A stretch of 64,000 nt of DNA from Leuctra nigra (Eukaryota > Arthropoda > Insecta > Plecoptera > Leuctridae): the NCBI GenBank assembly GCA_934045905.1, contig OW203762.1:13049647-13113646 (forward strand). Reading direction: 5' to 3'. A program made the translations under genes and the position numbers. The notes below the pieces were generated by a model. That model did not search any database. It saw only the letters and a program-made list of their open reading frames with translations, and was not told where the DNA came from. How positions within the stretch are numbered: the first letter of the stretch is position 1; every line of letters begins with the position of its first letter. Positions 45,490 through 55,910 of the stretch are shown here, in pieces.

Positions 45490-47527
45490 CTATAGGCAGC
45501 GTGTTTAGACAACAGATGGCACTGCAAAAGTACAGACAGAGCCACCTAATCTGTGGGAAGAAAGCTTACCTTTTGGCAAGGCGTCCAAGTCGCTGCAGTT
45601 ATATGTTATGTTGCTGCACATATTACGCATTATCAATTCTTAAAATTTACACAAGTTTATCTAATGTTTATTCGCCTACAAAATATTAACAACAAAGTGT
45701 TCACAATTTCACTGAATCTGATCACAATATTAATTTGCGCGACTAAGTTCTGATTCCGAAATATTTTGAGTACATTTGTTGACATCTGATCGGTTGCTAG
45801 GTCACGGCCAATGAGAAATAAAACAGTTGACGATCTTCCCACAAATGTTGCTAATTTCTCTCACTCGTGGCGAACACTCGGTGCCTATACGCGGACGTCT
45901 TCCAGCTGAGACCGTCGACGAGGAGCTTAACAGGCGTCGGGACGCTGATACTTGGCTCCCTTACGTCCATCGGAATCTGAGGGTCAAGGACCTCCAACTT
46001 GACCTTGACCTCATCGTTCTTCCTCTTCCTTTTGAGTCGGAGCAATGGTTTGGTGTCCTTGGGAACCGGTACCTCGTGCTGACCTTCTTCCGTCAGAATC
46101 TGAGGGTCGAGGGCTTCCAACTTGACCTCATCGTTCTTCCTCTTCCTTTTGAGTCGTAGCAATGGTTTGATGTGCTTGGGAACCGATACCTCGTGCTGAC
46201 CTTCTTCCGTCGGAATCTGAGGGCCAAGGGCTTCCAACTTGTCCTTGACCTCATCGTTCTTCCTCTTCCTTTTGAGTCGTAGCAATGGTTTGGTGTCCTT
46301 GGGAACCGGTACCTCGTGCTGACCTTCTTCCGTCGGAATCTGAGGCTCGAGGGCTTCCAACTTGTCCTTGACCTCATCGTTCTTCCTCTTCCTTTTGAGT
46401 CGGAGCAATGGTTTGATGTGCTTGGGAACCGGTACCTCGTGCTGAACTTCTTCCGTCAGAATATGAGGGTCGAGGGCTTCCAACTTGTCCTTGACCTCAT
46501 CGTTCTTCCTCTTCCTTTTGAGTCGGAGCAATGGTTTGGTGTCCTTGGGAACCGATACCTCGTGCTGACCTTCCGTCGGAATCTGAGGGTCGAGGGCTTC
46601 CAACTTGTCCTTGACCTCATCGTTCTTCCTCTTCCTTTTGAGTCGTAGCAATGGTTTGATGTGCTTGGGAACCGGTACCTCGTGCTGACCTTCTTCCGTC
46701 GGAATCTGAGGGTCGAGGGCTTCCAACTTGTCCTTGACCTCATCGTTCTTCCTCTTCCTTTTGAGTCGGAGCAATGGTTTGATGTCCTTGGGAACCGGTA
46801 CCTCGTGCTGACCTTCTTCCGTCGGAATCTGAGGGTTGAGGGCTTCGAACTTGTCCTTGACCTCATCGTTCTTCCTCTTCCTTTTGAGTCGGAGCAATGG
46901 TTTGGTGTCCTTGGGAACCGGTACCTCGTGCTGACCTTCTTCCGTCGGAATCTGAGGGTCAAGGACCTCCAACTTGACCTTGACCTCATCGTTCTTCCTC
47001 TTCCTTTTGAGTCGGAGCAATGGTTTGGTGTCCTTGGGAACCGGTACCTCGTGCTGACCTTCTTCCGTCGGAATCTGAGGGTCGAGGGCTTCCAACTTGA
47101 CCTTGGCGTCATCTTTCTTCTTCTTCCCGTCGAGTTGGAGCAATGGTTTGGTTTCCTTGGGAACCGGTACCTCGTGCTGACCTTCTTCCGTCGGAATCTG
47201 AGGGTCGAGGGCTTCCAACTTGACCTTGGCGTCATCTTTCTTCTTCTTCCCGTCGAGTTGGAGCAATGGTTTGGTTTCCTTGGGAACCGGTTCCTCGTGC
47301 TGACCTTCCGTCGGAATATGAGGGTCAAGGGCTTCCAACTTGTCCTTGAACTCATCGTTCTTCCTCTTCCTTTTGAGTCGTAGCAATGGTTTGATGTGCT
47401 TGGGAACCGATACCTCGTGCTGAACTTCTTCCGTCAGAATATGAGGGTCAAGGGCTTCCAACTTGTCGTTGACCTCTTGATCGTTTTCCCTTGTCATGTC
47501 ATTATGCCGCGACCCCTTGTTGCCCAT
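44850..47527 (-). CDS. Two-RRM RNA-binding protein with 12 charged 41-residue repeats
   Basis: Two exons: 47527-45885 and 45489-44850 (760 codons if spliced GC-AG; 758 if GT-AG with exon 1 ending at 45891). Residues ~1-520 are twelve tandem copies of a ~41-residue unit (KPLLRLKRKRKNDEVKDKLE, then ALDPQIPTEEGQHEVPVPKD), alternating acidic and basic with NLS-like KRKRK; two units have QLDGKKKKDD instead. Then two RRMs of hnRNP A/B, DAZAP1 or Musashi type: RNP2 LLVDGL and LQQYFGKFGDI in RRM1, EVFVGGV and HRGFGYVTF in RRM2, ending YGYPYANRFYM...NFYFD. RRM1 RNP1 is degenerate (ACAVITF in place of GFGFVTF). There is no other intron, so it may be a retrogene. Likely nuclear and RNA-binding; function is inferred from domains only. 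Confidence 0.75.
45495..45885 (-). mobile_element. Introner-like element forming the RRM gene intron (391 bp)
   Basis: Flanked by TATA on both sides (45886-45889, 45491-45494). The coding frame on either side joins without loss if the element and one TATA are removed, giving the normal RRM spacing KTSAYSLQQYFGKFGDI. A 401 bp GT-AG intron (45890-45490) is available whose GT comes from the exon G plus the TATA copy and whose AG comes from the other TATA copy plus the next exon G; it deletes two residues. A GC-AG option (45884-45490) deletes none. Nearly identical copy at 36056-36446. Confidence 0.8.
45885..47527 (-). CDS. RRM gene exon 1 (repeat region and RRM1 start)
   Basis: The first ATG of the frame is at 47527-47525 (MGNKGSRHNDMTRENDQEV). 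No stop occurs in ~550 codons. It ends KLLVDGLSWKTSAY at the junction with the inserted element. If unspliced, the frame runs on to a stop at about 45851. Confidence 0.75.
45900..47490 (-). repeat. ~123 bp tandem coding repeat, about 12 copies
   Basis: Unit length is 120-123 bp, always a multiple of three. It creates long by-product frames on both strands. Unit types alternate (DTKPLLRL / HIKPLLRL), hinting at expansion of multi-unit blocks. Confidence 0.9.
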
Positions 47528-47865
47528 GCCCAAGCAATAAATATACTTTCAATCGTATAACTGGCTAAATGTTGGGAGGAAGTTAACGCTTTACAATATA
47601 GTACAACTTTGACCAATATTCTTCAAATGTTCAATGTAGAAAAACTTGGCAGAGTACAAATAATTATTAAAATTACTGACGTGATAGATTAACATGAGTT
47701 TTCTTTCACAAAAAAATTGATGACGGTTGTTTTGTAAAACATCCATGAGGCCATGGCGGTGAAATCAGTCAAGGTTTAATCATAAGATATCATCAGAATC
47801 ATCATTAAGATTGTCATAATCATTAGGTGTTCATGTCAGGCCATTTAAGAAAGTTAAGAGCCATA
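47528..47865. other. Upstream region of the RRM gene
   Basis: AT-rich 340 bp between the RRM gene start and the retrotransposon; no clear promoter element recognised. The retrotransposon sits ~340 bp upstream of the start codon. Confidence 0.4.
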
Positions 47866-47869
47866 TTCT

Positions 47870-48271
47870 TATAACGTTTGCCCCTTCTTAACGGTGGAAT
47901 GGGGTGGGTGGGGGAACGCTGGCGGACGGGGATGGGCGCCACGTGCTTCTGGGGTACGAGGAAGCACGAAGCTCGTAAAACAAACACCTTGAACACAATC
48001 ACACTTGAACAACACTTTTAATAACTCTTAATCCCACAGCACAAGTCGTCGTAAGACAGTCCGACAAATAATAATCATCAACACTCTTTCTCTGTACAAA
48101 AAATCAGTTGCCTGCGTCGGCTTCTAGAAACGTCTCTCTCTCTGACAACACACAACACAACCAGTTCCGTCGCTCGCCGGTCAACCACTCCCGAGCCCCT
48201 GCTCGAGCGCGTGAGGGGTTGTATGACCGGTTGACCTCGGGCGGCCGCCCTCCCTCAGTTTACATGTTACA
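47870..48271 (-). repeat. 3' LTR of element 2
   Basis: 402 bp; same sequence as 52864-53265, preceded (minus strand) by a polypurine tract. Confidence 0.95.
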
Positions 48272-48310
48272 AACTCCACCTTTTCCTCTTTTAAGAATTT
48301 ATTTTATAAA

Positions 48311-51300
48311 TTATCTTCTGCTTCGGGCGTCGCATCCGGCTTGAGATCTTGTACGTGCCACCGTGGAAGTACGTGGAAGTACTCGCCCATCTTCCTCCCG
48401 CAGCTCGTAGACTAGGTTGGACACCCGCTTGTGGATGAAGCACCGCGTATAATTCGGTGCTAACTTCGCCGTGAAGTAGCGCGCGGCATCTGATTGGGGA
48501 AAAGTCTTTCTCCAAACAACATCTCCTGGTTGAAATTGCAGTGGACGGCGACGGAGGTTGTAGATCCGGCTGTTCTTCTCGTGGGCTCTTTGGAGTCTAT
48601 CAGTAACCTCGGCGTAGAGTGCGGGAAGTTCCTTTAATAGCTTGGCCCGAGGTTCACGTGGACCCATCCTCGGAGCGTAACCATCTTCTTCCAACTTGCG
48701 GTACGACGTCCCGGACAAGAAGAGTTCTCGGCCAAAGTTGAGAAAAGCGGGTGTGAAACCCGTCGCTTCGTGTGTCGCCGTACAGATGGCGTGCCTCAAC
48801 TGTGGTAAATTCTTGTCCCAACTCCGATGGTTATCCTTCACGTACGACGCTATCATCGTCTTCAGGACGCGATTGATTCTCTCTGTCGGGTTCGCTTGCG
48901 GGTGGTAATTTGGGTTGTAAAGGATTTTCCCCCCATAGCCGGTAACTTTATCCACAAACTGTTTACTGGTGTACTGAGTTCCGTTGTCGCAGATCACATA
49001 TTGGGGAGCTCCATACACGAGAAACACTTCATGCTCCATGATTTGGGCTATCTTCTCTGCAGTTGCAGTTCGTAACGGGAAGAGTAAGGTATATTTGGTG
49101 AAACAGTCGGCAATCACTAACAGGAACCGGTTTTGTTTAGAGGAAACCGGGAAAGGGCCCATCAAATCTGTGGAGATCATTTGCCAAGGATTGGTGACTT
49201 CCCGTTGGCTTCCCATCAACCCCGCTGGTAGTTGTTGCACAGGCTTGAGGGATTGGCAGACCTTGCACTTCTGGACATAACGACTGATGTCGGCGGCCAT
49301 GCCTGGCCAGTAGTACGTTTCGGATATCCTCTTGATAGTCTTAAAGGTTCCCAGATGCCCGGCTGTCGGCTGATCATGGTATTCTACTAGAAGACTTTTC
49401 CGCAGTGATCTCGGAACTACCATCCTCCAGCCTTCGTCTTCTGGAGTTAGTAGGAACTGTTTTTTTCTTCGTAGTAAACGCTTCCACAACTTATCATCTT
49501 CAGCCTTCCAGTTCGGATAATTTTGAGGATAATCCATTACTTTCTTGAGTTGGGCCGTATACCAGTCATCATGGTCGTCCTTGGTGATTTCAATAGACTC
49601 CAGAAGTCCCACGGATCTCGACAAGGCATCCGGTACAGCATGGTTCCTCCCGGGTCTATGCAGAATTTCGAACGAGTACTGTTGCAGCCTTATCGCCCAA
49701 CGAGCGAGCCGTCCTCTCGGGTCTTTGAGGTTATGTAGCCAGATTAAGGAATGATGGTCCGTGATGACTGTGAATGGAGAGCCTTCCACATACGGTCTAA
49801 ATTTCTCCACTGCCCAGACCACCGCTAAGCACTCCAATTCCGTGGTGGTGTAGACCCGTTCACTCTTTGTCAATGACCGGCTGGCATACGCAATGACCTT
49901 TTCTCCATCTTCAAACTCTTGTGAGATAACTGCTCCCAGACCCACTTCTGAAGCGTCAGTTTGTATCAGAAATGGCCGGTTGAAGTCGGGACAGGTGAGG
50001 AGGGGAGCTTCTACTAAATGGCTCTTGATTTGTCGAAAAGCCAGATCATGCTTTTCCTCCCACTTCCAGGGCGGATTTCTTTGGCCCTTTCGCACCCCTT
50101 TAGTCAACTCATTCAGTGGTACCATTTTCGTGGCGAAATCTGGTACGAAACGTCGGTACCAACTTGCCAGTCCAATGAAACGTCTAACTTCAGTAACATT
50201 CTTGGGCGTCGGGTAGTTAATCATCGCCGTAACCTTTTCAGTGTTCACGCGTAAACCCCCCTCATCAACCATGTACCCAAGGTACTTCAACTCTGAACGG
50301 CCAAATTGACATTTGTCCTTATTTAATGTCAGGCCCGCCGCCTTCAACTTCTGCAACACCTTCTGTAGAACCTCGAAGTGTGCTTCAAAAGTAGGAGTAA
50401 CAATTATCACGTCATCTAGATACACAAATACGTGGGGATCTAGTTCTGGGCCTAATACTCGGTCTATTAAACGTTGCCACGTTGCTGGAGAATTATGCAA
50501 CCCGAAGGGCATCCGCCGGAATTGGAAAAGACCCCGGCCCGCCACTGCAAATGCCGTCTTTTCCTTGCTCTCTTCTTCCAGGGGCACTTGCCAATACGCC
50601 GTTTTCAGGTCTAGGGAGGACATGTACGTTGCATTCCTTAACCGGTCCAAGATAGCTGACACGTACGGCAAAGGATATGCGTCACGTTTGGTCACTGCAT
50701 TCACTCTTCTGAAGTCTATGCATACCCTAAAGGCCTTGGAATCTGGTTTCTCTACTAGCATAATAGGTGAACTCCATGCACTGGTTGAAGGTTCGACTAC
50801 TCCGTCCCTTAACATTTCGTCGAGTTCCTTATTAATCTGCTTCTGTATGACCGGTGAATAAGGGTTGTACCGTTGTTTGATGGGAGCCGCATCTCCTGTA
50901 TCGATCTTATGATGCACTAAACCTGTTACCCCTAGCTTATCCTGTGGGAGAGCCATCAAATCTGTCACCATCTTCTCCAACTGAATTCTTTCCTTGGGTG
51001 AGAGTCTGTCCTTGATTTGAGTACACTCGGCTACCCGGGGTATTTCTCCACTATCACTAAAGGTCCAGGTACCCTGCGCTACATCGGGGACAAACCTCAT
51101 TGTCTTCCAAAAGTCGATCCCTAAGTATAAGGCACGCTCCAGTAATGGGACTACCAAAATTGGTAAAACTTTTACTCTCCCATCTAATTCAATCGGCAGA
51201 TCAGCCTCTCCTAACACTTGACAAGAACGTCCATCAGCAACGCGCACCATACCTGCTTCCATTTTCCGAAGAGGAGGATGAAGTGCTTTGATCTTCTCCC

Positions 51301-51457
51301 AGCCGCCCCGACCAAGAATCGTTCTTGATGCTCCGGAATCCAGAAGACCCTGCATTGCTATCCCCAACACGGGTACCTTCAGGCTAGGCCGACTATCATT
51401 CCCTGCCGATGCCAGGATATGGTCCAGCTTGGCTCGAAGACTATGATTGGCTACCAC
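48311..51457 (-). CDS. pol: Pol polyprotein of gypsy element 2
   Basis: 1048 codons from the first Met; the frame is open further upstream into gag, so translation is likely by -1 frameshift. Domains: protease LLDSGASRTIL, reverse transcriptase with FVYLDDVIIV, RNase H (IQTDASEVGLGAVI, ITDHHSLIWL), integrase zinc finger (YHDQPTAGHLG ... CKVCQ) and DDE core (STDLMGPFP, ICDNGTQYTSKQF). No envelope-like frame follows. Confidence 0.95.
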   Translation of the reverse strand: MVANHSLRAKLDHILASAGNDSRPSLKVPVLGIAMQGLLDSGASRTILGRGGWEKIKALHPPLRKMEAGMVRVADGRSCQVLGEADLPIELDGRVKVLPILVVPLLERALYLGIDFWKTMRFVPDVAQGTWTFSDSGEIPRVAECTQIKDRLSPKERIQLEKMVTDLMALPQDKLGVTGLVHHKIDTGDAAPIKQRYNPYSPVIQKQINKELDEMLRDGVVEPSTSAWSSPIMLVEKPDSKAFRVCIDFRRVNAVTKRDAYPLPYVSAILDRLRNATYMSSLDLKTAYWQVPLEEESKEKTAFAVAGRGLFQFRRMPFGLHNSPATWQRLIDRVLGPELDPHVFVYLDDVIIVTPTFEAHFEVLQKVLQKLKAAGLTLNKDKCQFGRSELKYLGYMVDEGGLRVNTEKVTAMINYPTPKNVTEVRRFIGLASWYRRFVPDFATKMVPLNELTKGVRKGQRNPPWKWEEKHDLAFRQIKSHLVEAPLLTCPDFNRPFLIQTDASEVGLGAVISQEFEDGEKVIAYASRSLTKSERVYTTTELECLAVVWAVEKFRPYVEGSPFTVITDHHSLIWLHNLKDPRGRLARWAIRLQQYSFEILHRPGRNHAVPDALSRSVGLLESIEITKDDHDDWYTAQLKKVMDYPQNYPNWKAEDDKLWKRLLRRKKQFLLTPEDEGWRMVVPRSLRKSLLVEYHDQPTAGHLGTFKTIKRISETYYWPGMAADISRYVQKCKVCQSLKPVQQLPAGLMGSQREVTNPWQMISTDLMGPFPVSSKQNRFLLVIADCFTKYTLLFPLRTATAEKIAQIMEHEVFLVYGAPQYVICDNGTQYTSKQFVDKVTGYGGKILYNPNYHPQANPTERINRVLKTMIASYVKDNHRSWDKNLPQLRHAICTATHEATGFTPAFLNFGRELFLSGTSYRKLEEDGYAPRMGPREPRAKLLKELPALYAEVTDRLQRAHEKNSRIYNLRRRPLQFQPGDVVWRKTFPQSDAARYFTAKLAPNYTRCFIHKRVSNLVYELREEDGRVLPRTSTVARTRSQAGCDARSRR

Positions 51458-51522
51458 GTCTAACCAGTCACACCACTCTTCGTTAGGAGGCGAACATATC
51501 AGCTTTGCAGGAGGAGTCCGCC

Positions 51523-52830
51523 CTACACTCGACCCGCTGCTGCTTTTCCCGCACGTTCACGGCAAGGGATACAATTTGGCTTCAAAACGTTTGCTGCACC
51601 ACAACCATAACAGAACACTGACCTTTTTGCCAAACAATCGCGATAGGTGTGGTCGGTACCTTGACAGTTCCAACATGGCCCTCTGCTGCCTCTCGAGGTC
51701 GCTGTGGAGACGTCCGCTAGATTCTCTTCCTGCACCGCCCCGACGTTCGGGCCTGGACGATCTGGCAGTCTTCGGCGTCCATGGTAGGCCAGGTCAGGTT
51801 CGATAGAATCCTTCTGCTGCACGGGATGCTGAAATTTGCGTACCCGTTGCCGGCTGTACTCCAGCTTCCGTCCCAGGCTAAGAAGGTCGGCCACGGACTC
51901 GATCTGCTGCAAACTTAACCTGTCCACATAAAACGGGTCTAAGTTTTTCCGAATTATACTTAGCTGGACGGATTCGGCCAAAGGTGTCTGCAGCCGCGCC
52001 ATGTAGTTCCTCATGAAGGCGACGTAGATTCCAATGGTTTCCTCCGGTCCTTGAGTTCGCTTCTTAATTTCGTCGAGTAACTCCTCGTCATAGTCGGGTG
52101 ATAGGAACTCTTCTCGTAGTTTTTGCGTGAGGTCTTCCCAGGAGCCGAGCTGCCGCCTAATGGATCGGTACCATACTAATGCTGAGCCGTCGAATAAATC
52201 CATTGCTTCCACTAGTAAGTCTTCCTTCGATCGTAGTCTGGACTCACATAATTCTTCTATGCGTTCCAGGAAGGCGCTTACACTCAACCCACGGCCGTCC
52301 CCCGTAAAGGTAACTCCCCAGTCTCTGGCTGGAACATACTTTTTCCTGGCACTGGTCTCGCCGGTTGCTAACTTAGCCAAGGCATCTGACAAAGTTTTAT
52401 TGGCCGCCAATATAGCTAACGGGTCTGAAAGCAGTTTTTCCTTAAGCTTGTCCCCGCACTTGGCTGCTTCCTGTATCAGCTCCGTTCGTCTTGTACACAC
52501 GTCCGCGATGAGTGCACTCACCCTTCCGAGCCGGCGCAAGATGTGTCCCAAACGTGTTTCTATTCGTTTGTACTCCGAATCCGCCTTGGACGAACCGCAG
52601 TAGTTGGTAATCGCTGTATTCAGGTCCGCTATTTTCATCTTGCACGTTTCGAGCTCCTCTTCCGGATCCAGAGTGGTTTCTTGCGGGCAGGTGCTCTTCC
52701 CCTCCTTCTCGGTCTTGAGGGCCTGGGCGAGGACGGTTTTCATTTCGGCAACGGTGGTCAGTCCCTCGCCTAGTCCGCGTATCTTCAACTCATACTCGAT
52801 CTCGTCACGCGTCAGTCGTGTGTAATCCAT
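51523..52830 (-). CDS. gag: Gag of gypsy element 2
   Basis: The ATG at 52830 opens MDYTRLTRDEIEYELKIRGL; 435 residues. An N-terminal helical region precedes a capsid-like retrotransposon gag domain (VEAMDLFDGSALVWYRSIRR, LREEFLSPDYDEELLDEIKK). A CCHC knuckle CWNCQGTDHTYRDC is followed by a second, His-less Cys motif CYGCGAANVLKPNC. Pol begins in the -1 frame at its end. Confidence 0.9.
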   Translation of the reverse strand: MDYTRLTRDEIEYELKIRGLGEGLTTVAEMKTVLAQALKTEKEGKSTCPQETTLDPEEELETCKMKIADLNTAITNYCGSSKADSEYKRIETRLGHILRRLGRVSALIADVCTRRTELIQEAAKCGDKLKEKLLSDPLAILAANKTLSDALAKLATGETSARKKYVPARDWGVTFTGDGRGLSVSAFLERIEELCESRLRSKEDLLVEAMDLFDGSALVWYRSIRRQLGSWEDLTQKLREEFLSPDYDEELLDEIKKRTQGPEETIGIYVAFMRNYMARLQTPLAESVQLSIIRKNLDPFYVDRLSLQQIESVADLLSLGRKLEYSRQRVRKFQHPVQQKDSIEPDLAYHGRRRLPDRPGPNVGAVQEENLADVSTATSRGSRGPCWNCQGTDHTYRDCLAKRSVFCYGCGAANVLKPNCIPCRERAGKAAAGRV

Positions 52831-52863
52831 TTTCAAAATTTCGGTCCCACGTCGGGCGCCAGT

Positions 52864-53265
52864 TATAACGTTTGCCCCTTCTTAACGGTGGAATGGGGTG
52901 GGTGGGGGAACGCTGGCGGACGGGGATGGGCGCCACGTGCTTCTGGGGTACGAGGAAGCACGAAGCTCGTAAAACAAACACCTTGAACACAATCACACTT
53001 GAACAACACTTTTAATAACTCTTAATCCCACAGCACAAGTCGTCGTAAGACAGTCCGACAAATAATAATCATCAACACTCTTTCTCTGTACAAAAAATCA
53101 GTTGCCTGCGTCGGCTTCTAGAAACGTCTCTCTCTCTGACAACACACAACACAACCAGTTCCGTCGCTCGCCGGTCAACCACTCCCGAGCCCCTGCTCGA
53201 GCGCGTGAGGGGTTGTATGACCGGTTGACCTCGGGCGGCCGCCCTCCCTCAGTTTACATGTTACA
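52864..53265 (-). repeat. 5' LTR of element 2
   Basis: 402 bp; same sequence as 47870-48271. Confidence 0.95.
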
Positions 53266-53269
53266 TTCT

Positions 53270-55489
53270 GTTGGTGAGGTGGGGTACTTATCTTGTCAGG
53301 CTTTAACGCATGCGCAGTGCGCACTTCGAACGACTTGGCGGGCCGTCACCCCACCCACAGCCTTCTCGAACACACGTACATTTATGACAGACACCAAACA
53401 GACACTAGTCACTTCACTGGACAGCTGTGGACCTGCCAGGCTTTATCGCATGCGCACTGACTTTCTTAAATGGCCTGTAAATCAGTTAATATATTCATTG
53501 CAATACACTATTAATTTATACACAATGTGACCAATATTTTTTGATTTGTAATCTAATGTGTTAACTTGGCCCATTGTTTGATATCACAAGATTCCAGTGC
53601 TGAGACTTTATAATTGCGACTTGGCTGGTATTTTTACAAGGGGTATTTTTTTTAAGGGGAGGGGGGAAAACATACACGATAATTTTCAATCAACTAGGAA
53701 AACACTCGGTGTAACGCGTTGATGAGCGAGCACCCGAACGCGCAACATCTCGAACCGACATATTGGAACGCACAAAACATAACATCAATTTTGAATTGAA
53801 ATATGATACACTCAATCAACATAAAAGTTCCTGCTTTTCATTGAAACTGAGATTATCCATCTATACACTCTGGATAAAGAAAATAAGATCCAAGTTGCTT
53901 TGGAATAATTCCCATTCATTTCGATACCATCACAATAGGAATCCTGCTCGTGACGTCACAAGGGTAGAAAAATGGAGGCTGAGAGGTAATGGAAATGTGT
54001 CAAAGCTATAAATAATAGAGAAATAATATTTCTCAGATGAATATTTAACTTGAAAATGTGTAAGAATAAATATTGCATATCATTAATACTATGTACTTAC
54101 TTAAATATCTTTCTTTCATAAATAATACCAAGTAAAATATAAGTTCATTGTAACAGTTTAAAAAACTATTACCTACCTAACATCTATTCCACCTATTGGG
54201 TTTTGTATTTTCCCACTCTTTTACTGTTAGTTATCTGTTCGGCCGTGGGATAGCGCCACTGCTCGGTCAAGTAACATGGTCCGACCTTGTAGGTTTTGAT
54301 ACGAGCTGTCATCCTGACGTTGTACAGGTAATTTTCCATTACCGGATGTAATGTAAGGGATGATATTTTGTCTTGCTCGTAAATCATGTAACTTCCCTCG
54401 AGGTCTTTTCGTGTCGTCTACCGAGGGGTTCGGACGTGAACTCCGCGAGCCAGGGTAAACCGGGAAGCATGGTAAAGTAGATTCACATACGGCTCTCGCC
54501 TTTCAGTTTTAGTCTATGAATGTTTTCTTAGACTTTCATTTGTGTTTTTGCTAAGAAGTCTTGCCCTTAGTCTATTTGTAGAGCCAAGCTGGTTTCGTTC
54601 ATTCGATTCAGTTTGTGAGTTTGAGGCGTTTGACTGTCTTGCTTGCTACCGACGTTTTGCCAACCTCGTGGTTTTCTTGAGGGGCGTTCTCTGATCAAGA
54701 CGTCCTGTTCGTTCCCTTCGGTTTTCGTCTCGGATAGACCATTATTCTGTTTAGATCTGTATTTCGAAATTCCATTATTATACAGCTATTTTATGCTTTC
54801 CACAATTTGAGTACGTATGAGAAAGGTATAGAAGGTACCAGAGTAAATGTGCACGGAGGTTCTCGAACCAAAGTGCTAGCCCATTTTGACTCTAGTGTTT
54901 AGTAATCTGTCGAGGAGGCTCTCGAGGTAAGTGTTGGCATTGCCACACTGTATTATTTAATTATTTACTTTTCTTTCTTGTTCAATCTAGTAACTTCATG
55001 GGCCGGAGGCCATTTGCATTTTTCTACTCAAACCATGTGCTATTTATTTTATGCCTGTTCAGTTCAGTAACTCTTTTGAGTTGATGGTTTTGTGTAATAA
55101 AACCACCTGTGTGGATTATTTCTTTTGTAATTCTGAGTATTGAGTTGTACTGAGTAACCACTGCCGAACATCTTTGTAGTCTCCTAGTTCCTACTCTGTT
55201 TAATTAATTGTTTTTCTATGTTCAAACCCATCGACCTATCTATGTCTGAGCTAGCCACTAGGCAAAGACACACCACGACCTGCTCGCGGTGTTAAGGTGG
55301 ACGCTGTCAGCGGCCGAGGTTACTGACGCGGCTACATCATATTTAAACTTTGGATTTCCGCTGTCTGGTTTGTTTATTCCCTATACCTTTATAGGTGTCT
55401 ATGGCAACCTTTTCTCACGCAGGCTGCCTATTCTGTCAATATATTTCAACCAGTAAAAAATGACAATAAGTGTATATATATACTTTCTT
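53270..55489. other. Intergenic, mostly unrecognised
   Basis: 53535-53662 is a decayed half of the MITE at 28129-28533. No coding frame, RNA gene or terminal repeat pair is supported from 53700 to 55480. Confidence 0.5.
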
Positions 55490-55825
55490 GACCGTTTGGG
55501 CTGAAAATTAGTAAAATAAGAGAAAATGGTAGTCTTCTTAATGTCCAAAATTTGAATTAAATCGAAACATTTTGATTTACGACCAATCGTGAGATATTTT
55601 CATTTTTGAACCAATTAGAGGTCTGCTCTCAAAAACTATATATGAGTAAGTTAGAATGATATTAGTGATATTAGTATGTGTGCCAAATTTCAGCTCGATC
55701 GGAAAAAAATTGTGGCCTGTGGCGTCGGGCCAAAAAACAAACACAAAAAAATAAAAATAAAAACAGAGAAAGTGTCCAAAAGTGCAGAATGGAGTCGCAC
55801 GCTACGCTCGCTCAATAAATGTTTG
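55490..55825. repeat. Dispersed repeat copy (TTTCAGCTCGAT family)
   Basis: Matches 43785-44065, including the A-rich linker and the closing GCACGCTACGCTCGCTC. Confidence 0.65.
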
Positions 55826-55910
55826 TCAGTTGGTTTGCATTTCGGTCTCTATGACAGTCAGGTCAATAGTTATTATAGATTTTTACAAGTCCTGTAATTT
55901 TGTGATTATA

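Larger units (their letters stand above)
47870..53265 (-). mobile_element. Complete Ty3/gypsy LTR retrotransposon (element 2)
   Basis: Two 402 bp LTRs (52864-53265 as 5', 47870-48271 as 3') look identical, start TGTAACATG and end ACGTTATA on the minus strand. TTCT target duplication at 47866-47869 and 53266-53269. A primer-binding site TGGCGCCCGACGTGG follows the 5' LTR after two bases, resembling tRNA-Lys-type sites. A purine tract (AAAAGAGGAAAAGGTGGAG) precedes the 3' LTR. Gag and pol are both open and overlap in a -1 arrangement. It looks recently inserted and potentially autonomous. Confidence 0.96.

Noticed and set aside
45851..45884. Reading straight through the element as the true C-terminus of the repeat protein
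   Set aside because: The frame stops within ~12 codons inside the element, whereas splicing it out restores an intact RRM pair in phase, which is the simpler explanation.
46456..47383. 240-codon plus-strand and 299-codon minus-strand frames
   Set aside because: Shadows of the 123 bp coding repeat in other frames; the main minus frame alone continues into the RRMs.
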